Source: Actinomortierella ambigua
Taxonomy: Eukaryota; Mortierellomycota; Mortierellomycetes; Mortierellales; Mortierellaceae
Length of the DNA stretch: 64,000 bases
Reading direction: 5' to 3'
Assembly (NCBI GenBank): GCA_016098155.1
Contig: JAAAJB010000055.1
Location: 1-64,000 of the forward strand
Part shown: positions 60,901-64,000 of the stretch, piece by piece
Numbering within the stretch: position 1 is the first letter of the stretch
Layout: every line of letters begins with the position of its first letter
Program-made: the position numbers and the translations under genes
The notes under the pieces: model-generated
Database searches by the model: none
Told to the model about the DNA's origin: nothing
What the model saw: the letters and a program-made list of their open reading frames with translations, nothing else

Positions 60901-61188
60901 GGGTCTATATTGGTTTGGAGTTGAATCGATAGAGAAAAGAAATGACATCATCTCTTGGGTTATGATTCTTGGTTCAGCTTGGCCAAAGATTTTTTTTTTC
61001 TTTCTTTCTCGTTGGAGTTATGCGAGGTGGTGGTTGTCGGACTTGTGGTATGAAGGCACGGGCAAAGCAGAGTTCGTTTTTACCAGGAACGACGGGTATG
61101 GACCCCAGGAGGATGGACACCACTTCGTGGGGGATGTTTCCCAGCGATTCAAGTTCCCATTGCGAAGACGGTGAGGATGACATTGTCA
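57972..61188 (-). CDS. Rab3GAP regulatory subunit (Rab3GAP2 N-terminal domain) protein
   Basis: Non-catalytic partner of the Rab3GAP complex, which in animals regulates Rab3 and activates Rab18 and autophagy-related trafficking. Six exons (61188-61084, 60904-60552, 60440-59901, 59800-59746, 59645-59444, 59338-57972) close to 873 residues. Conserved points are DDDWAWSDE, SVCDRGDYIVCASKKMF, SQVYVVVGYHTGIIRVYNE, TFTYKKWHLQNQD, VAVGSQPMMVFYA, AAMTDSLGRVLLVDLEECEV, VRMWKGLRGARCGWIQEEK and LVIYAPKRGTAEIYPMRHGPR. These make up the beta-propeller-like N-terminal domain. The protein then stops, whereas the animal subunit continues for about another 700 residues. It carries a polyglutamine run (nine CAA codons, 58443-58475). 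Start could be Met 61188, 61182 or 61225. Confidence 0.88.
58443..58475 (-). repeat. CAA run coding polyglutamine
   Basis: GTT repeat on the plus strand, giving about nine or ten glutamines in the Rab3GAP2-like protein. Confidence 0.85.
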
Positions 61189-61742
61189 TGACGGAGAGTG
61201 GTACATGGACAAGAATAAACATCATGAACGAACCTTTGCCCCCCCACCTTGCACCTCACGAAACAGTCACGAGTGGGCCCTCATGGTGCCCGCCAAAAAA
61301 AGTGTTGCTTTTTTTCTTTATTCAGTTTGTGCTCGAAAAAAAAGGGGAAGGGTCAAAAGAGGGGGGTAGGTTGATGAACGAACAGGGGGAGAAAAGTGGT
61401 GGAAAATAAGTGTGAGGGTGTGGTTTGGGGAAAGAGAACTAGAATGTGTAAAGAAGTGGATGATGAACAAAAAAAAAAAAAAGGGTATTTCGGCAAGAAA
61501 ACAACAGAAAACAACATGCAAAAAAAAAGTACACACTCCACCTTGACAAGAGGAAAGCAGAAGAAAAAAAAAACTCTCCCGAGAAACAAAAGTTGCCGAA
61601 ACGAAACGAAACGAAAAAAAAGGAGAGGAAGGTGGTGTTGGGAGAATGTCTGATTGTGAGTGCGGTGAAAGAAGATCGTTGAGATGGCGCTTGAATGTAT
61701 TGCGATTTCTTCCTTGTTTTTTTTTCTTGGGTGGTTTTTCTT
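61189..61742. other. spacer between Rab3GAP2-like gene and importin alpha
   Basis: About 550 bp, rich in A runs on the plus strand (for example 61470-61482). It contains the importin 3' UTR and the Rab3GAP2-like promoter. No coding sequence is supported. Confidence 0.5.
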
Positions 61743-63471
61743 TTACTGCATGCTGCTGGGATCAAAGTTGAAGCCGCCCTGAGGAGCGCCTGGGTTTTGG
61801 TTGAACACAAAGGTGCCTGCAGCGGCGTCGACTTGAGGTGCCAGACCCGTGTCCTCGTCCTCCTCCTCGGCAAAGTACTTGTCAATGATGTGATACGCCC
61901 GCTTGTAAATGTCAGTGTTGTCATGTGCCTGCAGATTATGGATCTTCTCCATGCCGCCAGCCTCCTCAATGTAGATCGCAAACTGGTTCACGCCGTTGTA
62001 CTGCTCCTTCTCCATCTCGCCGACCTTGAGGATGTTCTCCAAGCCGTCCAGAGCGACCTGGATGATCTTGTTGTCCATGCAGATCAGAATATCGCAAAGA
62101 GGCTTGATGCAGCCCTGGCTGACCAGGTACTTGATTTGGTCGGGCTTGTTCAGGCCTCCAGAGGTGGCGTTCGAGATGGCCCAGCAAGCCTCCTTCTTTG
62201 TCTTAAAGTCGGCATGCTGCAGGATGTTGATCAGTGGAGGGATAATGTTGGCATCAATCACGCTCTGGATCTGGACACAGGTACCGGCAGTGATGTTGGA
62301 AATGGTCCAGCAGGCCTCCTTGCGGATGTTGTCCTTGGGGCTGGACAACAGGGCCAGCAACGCCTGAAGAGCGCCACAGTTCACAATCACCTGGGTCTGC
62401 ACATCATCGCCCGTCACAATGTTGCCAACAGAGCGCAGAGCAGGGGTCTGGACAGAGGCCATGGGGTGCATCAACAACTCGACGAGACGACGGCAGACGC
62501 CAGATTCAATAACGGCCTGAATCTTCTCATTCGAACCATCGGAGAGGTATGACATGGCCCAGCAGGCATCGATGAGGACCTCGTCGTCGTTCGAGTGGAT
62601 CAACTTGGCCAGAACGCTCAGTGCAGGTGCAATCTATAGTTTTAGTGGGCGCAACCAGTAGGGGCTATTAGAACATGGCATAAAGAGATCCTCCACAAAA
62701 ACACTCTCCCGCAGCTAGGCTGATAGAGCCAACAACATACCAATTCCCAAACTGGGGGAGGGTTCTTGCCACGGCAAAAGTTGGACAAGGTCCAGGTGGC
62801 ATTACGCAGCATCGACAACTTGCTGTTATCGTGCAGCAGCTGAAGCAAGGGCATCAGAGCACCTTCGCGAAGGACAATATCACGGCAGCGGGGGCTATCA
62901 CCAGCGATGTTGCCAAGAGCCCAAACAGCCTACATTTAGAGCATAAATGATGTTAGATTTGGAAAAGCTGCTAAACCCTGATAGAATCATGAAAGAGTTA
63001 TCCGTTAATGCCATCCATACCTGCTCCTTGACATCGGCAACAGGGCTGTTCAGAAGCTCAACAAACAGAGGGACAGCACCAGCCTCAATAACATATTGTG
63101 TCTGAACGGATGAACCCGAGGCAATGTTGGTCAAAGCCCATGCAGCCTCAAACTATGTAAATAGAAAAATGGGGAGGTTGGATTGTTTGTGGAACAAAGC
63201 GGCGATACACAAGTCAGATGTATGATCCTTGTATGTTCAGAGTACATTCGTTGGTGATGCCAAGACGAAAAAAAAAAATTACCTGAACGACTGCATGAGG
63301 CGAGCGCAGGAAATCGACGAAGCGGGGGACGACACCGCAGCGGATAACCTCGTCAATAGGGGGATTACGCTCCTTGGAAAGCAGCTTACGGAAGCGGGTG
63401 GTGGCCTGGAGCTGGTCATCGACATTATCCGACATGACACCGGCAATCATGGAAGGAAGCTGCTCGTGGAA
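61743..63471 (-). CDS. importin subunit alpha (armadillo region; N terminus not found)
   Basis: Nuclear import adaptor that binds classical nuclear localisation signals. Four exons (63471-63283, 63152-63021, 62929-62741, 62633-61743) give 466 in-frame residues. They start [20 protein letters not shown] and run through ten armadillo repeats with the asparagine/tryptophan ladder ([80 protein letters not shown]). The protein ends in an acidic tail (EEEDEDTG) and FNFDPSSMQ. Exon 1 of this model begins at an acceptor right after an in-frame stop. The importin-beta-binding (IBB) segment of about 65 residues should therefore lie in an upstream exon, but the next 500 bp hold another gene's coding sequence. 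The 5' end is incomplete here. Confidence 0.93.
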
Positions 63472-63511
63472 CTATGATTGCATCAGAAGATATCAACGGT
63501 GACCAAACGGT

Positions 63512-63982
63512 TTAGCATATTTTTTTTTTCTTTTCGAAAGAGTTTGCATGTTGGCAGTCATTGACTGTGCCTCGCCCTCGTTTTTTGTATCCTGAAGCGA
63601 TGTGGGGCGTAGTACAATCAACATAAGGAAAACTTGGTCTGTTGTCCTGTCCTGGGTTAGGGGTCACACTGCCATCCTGATAATCCAAATAGGTGCCATG
63701 TGCTGTCTCATCCTCTTCTTTCTGTTTTGTCCACCTTTGTTTTCTTTTGGCGGCAACAGTATCAATAACTTTGCTCTCCCACTGTGCTGTCCACGCGGCA
63801 CCACAGCCTTTCTTCATGTGGGTTGTCAGGGCTGGCTCAAAACGCGTCAACCATGCGACAAATATGAGCTGCTCCTTTTGAGTCGCAGTGCGTGAGAAGG
63901 CAATAGGCCGTTGTGGCAGAAATGCCACAGCAGCGATGGGAGAGAGACTGCGGTAGTACATGCCGAATGCAAATACAGCAGC
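63512..63982 (-). CDS. 3' exon of an unidentified gene (partial, runs off the right edge)
   Basis: An open frame of 156 residues entered from an acceptor (CTATAG, minus strand) at 63983 and ending at 63512. It begins with a hydrophobic stretch (AAVFAFGMYYRSLSPIAAVAFLP), then a charged helical part (VAWLTRFEPALTTHMKKG, SKVIDTVAAKRKQRWTKQKE) and a polar tail. Composition looks coding and the opposite strand does not. I do not recognise the family. The gene must start to the right of this window on the minus strand, if the assembly is correct. Confidence 0.5.
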   Translation of the reverse strand, partial: AAVFAFGMYYRSLSPIAAVAFLPQRPIAFSRTATQKEQLIFVAWLTRFEPALTTHMKKGCGAAWTAQWESKVIDTVAAKRKQRWTKQKEEDETAHGTYLDYQDGSVTPNPGQDNRPSFPYVDCTTPHIASGYKKRGRGTVNDCQHANSFEKKKKIC

Positions 63983-64000
63983 CTATAGGACATTAAGAGG

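Overview
The window is nuclear DNA of an intron-rich fungus. Nearly every protein-coding gene is broken by several short GT-AG introns (typically 50-400 bp), with homopolymer runs, CT/GA tracts and microsatellites between genes. A carotenoid cleavage oxygenase of the trisporoid type, a berberine-bridge-like secreted FAD oxidase, a cyanovirin-N lectin, an augmin-like subunit, CFAP20, Rab3GAP2 and neurochondrin homologues together suggest an early-diverging fungus. Mucoromycota/Mortierellomycota is the best inference; no rRNA or other marker is present to prove it. Exon junctions were worked out by hand from splice consensus, frame closure and family conservation. Exon sums close to whole codons for all fully traced genes.

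Layout. 1-4.2 kb: gene-poor, with a diverged direct repeat and one two-exon gene for a small secreted cysteine-rich protein. 4.3-11.1 kb: PIG-U (GPI transamidase, minus) and a PHD-JmjC histone demethylase (minus), divergent from CFAP20 (plus). 11.3-15.2 kb: an intact secreted FAD oxidase (minus) and a decayed second copy of the same locus. 16.6-26.7 kb: URB2/Npa2 ribosome biogenesis factor and an Spt23/Mga2-like IPT/ankyrin transcription factor, both minus. 27.5-30.0 kb: HAUS5/AUG5-like coiled-coil protein (plus). 30-34.3 kb: poor region with decayed coding sequence, a 121-bp spaced series of G-tracts, a thioredoxin-fold protein without CXXC, and a Tc1/mariner remnant. 34.3-36.7 kb: neurochondrin (minus). 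37.5-41.2 kb: F-BAR/RhoGAP protein (plus). 42.6-45.3 kb: membrane protein of unknown function with a 1.6-kb intron. 45.3-50.9 kb: no confident gene. 50.9-52.1 kb: secreted double cyanovirin-N (CVNH) lectin. 53.7-57.8 kb: carotenoid oxygenase and EBP2 (plus). 58.0-61.2 kb: Rab3GAP2 N-terminal-domain protein (minus). 61.7-63.5 kb: importin alpha armadillo region (minus), then the 3' exon of an unidentified gene running off the right edge.

Functionally this is mostly housekeeping: ribosome assembly (URB2, EBP2), nuclear import, GPI anchoring, chromatin and membrane-trafficking regulation. Four accessory loci are interspersed: the cysteine-rich peptide, the FAD oxidase pair, the CVNH lectin and the carotenoid oxygenase. 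The most unusual signals are the CVNH gene, whose duplicated introns look better conserved than part of its exons; the CFAP20 with a nuclear-type basic/acidic insertion; the decayed oxidase duplicate; and an importin alpha whose importin-beta-binding exon is not where it should be.
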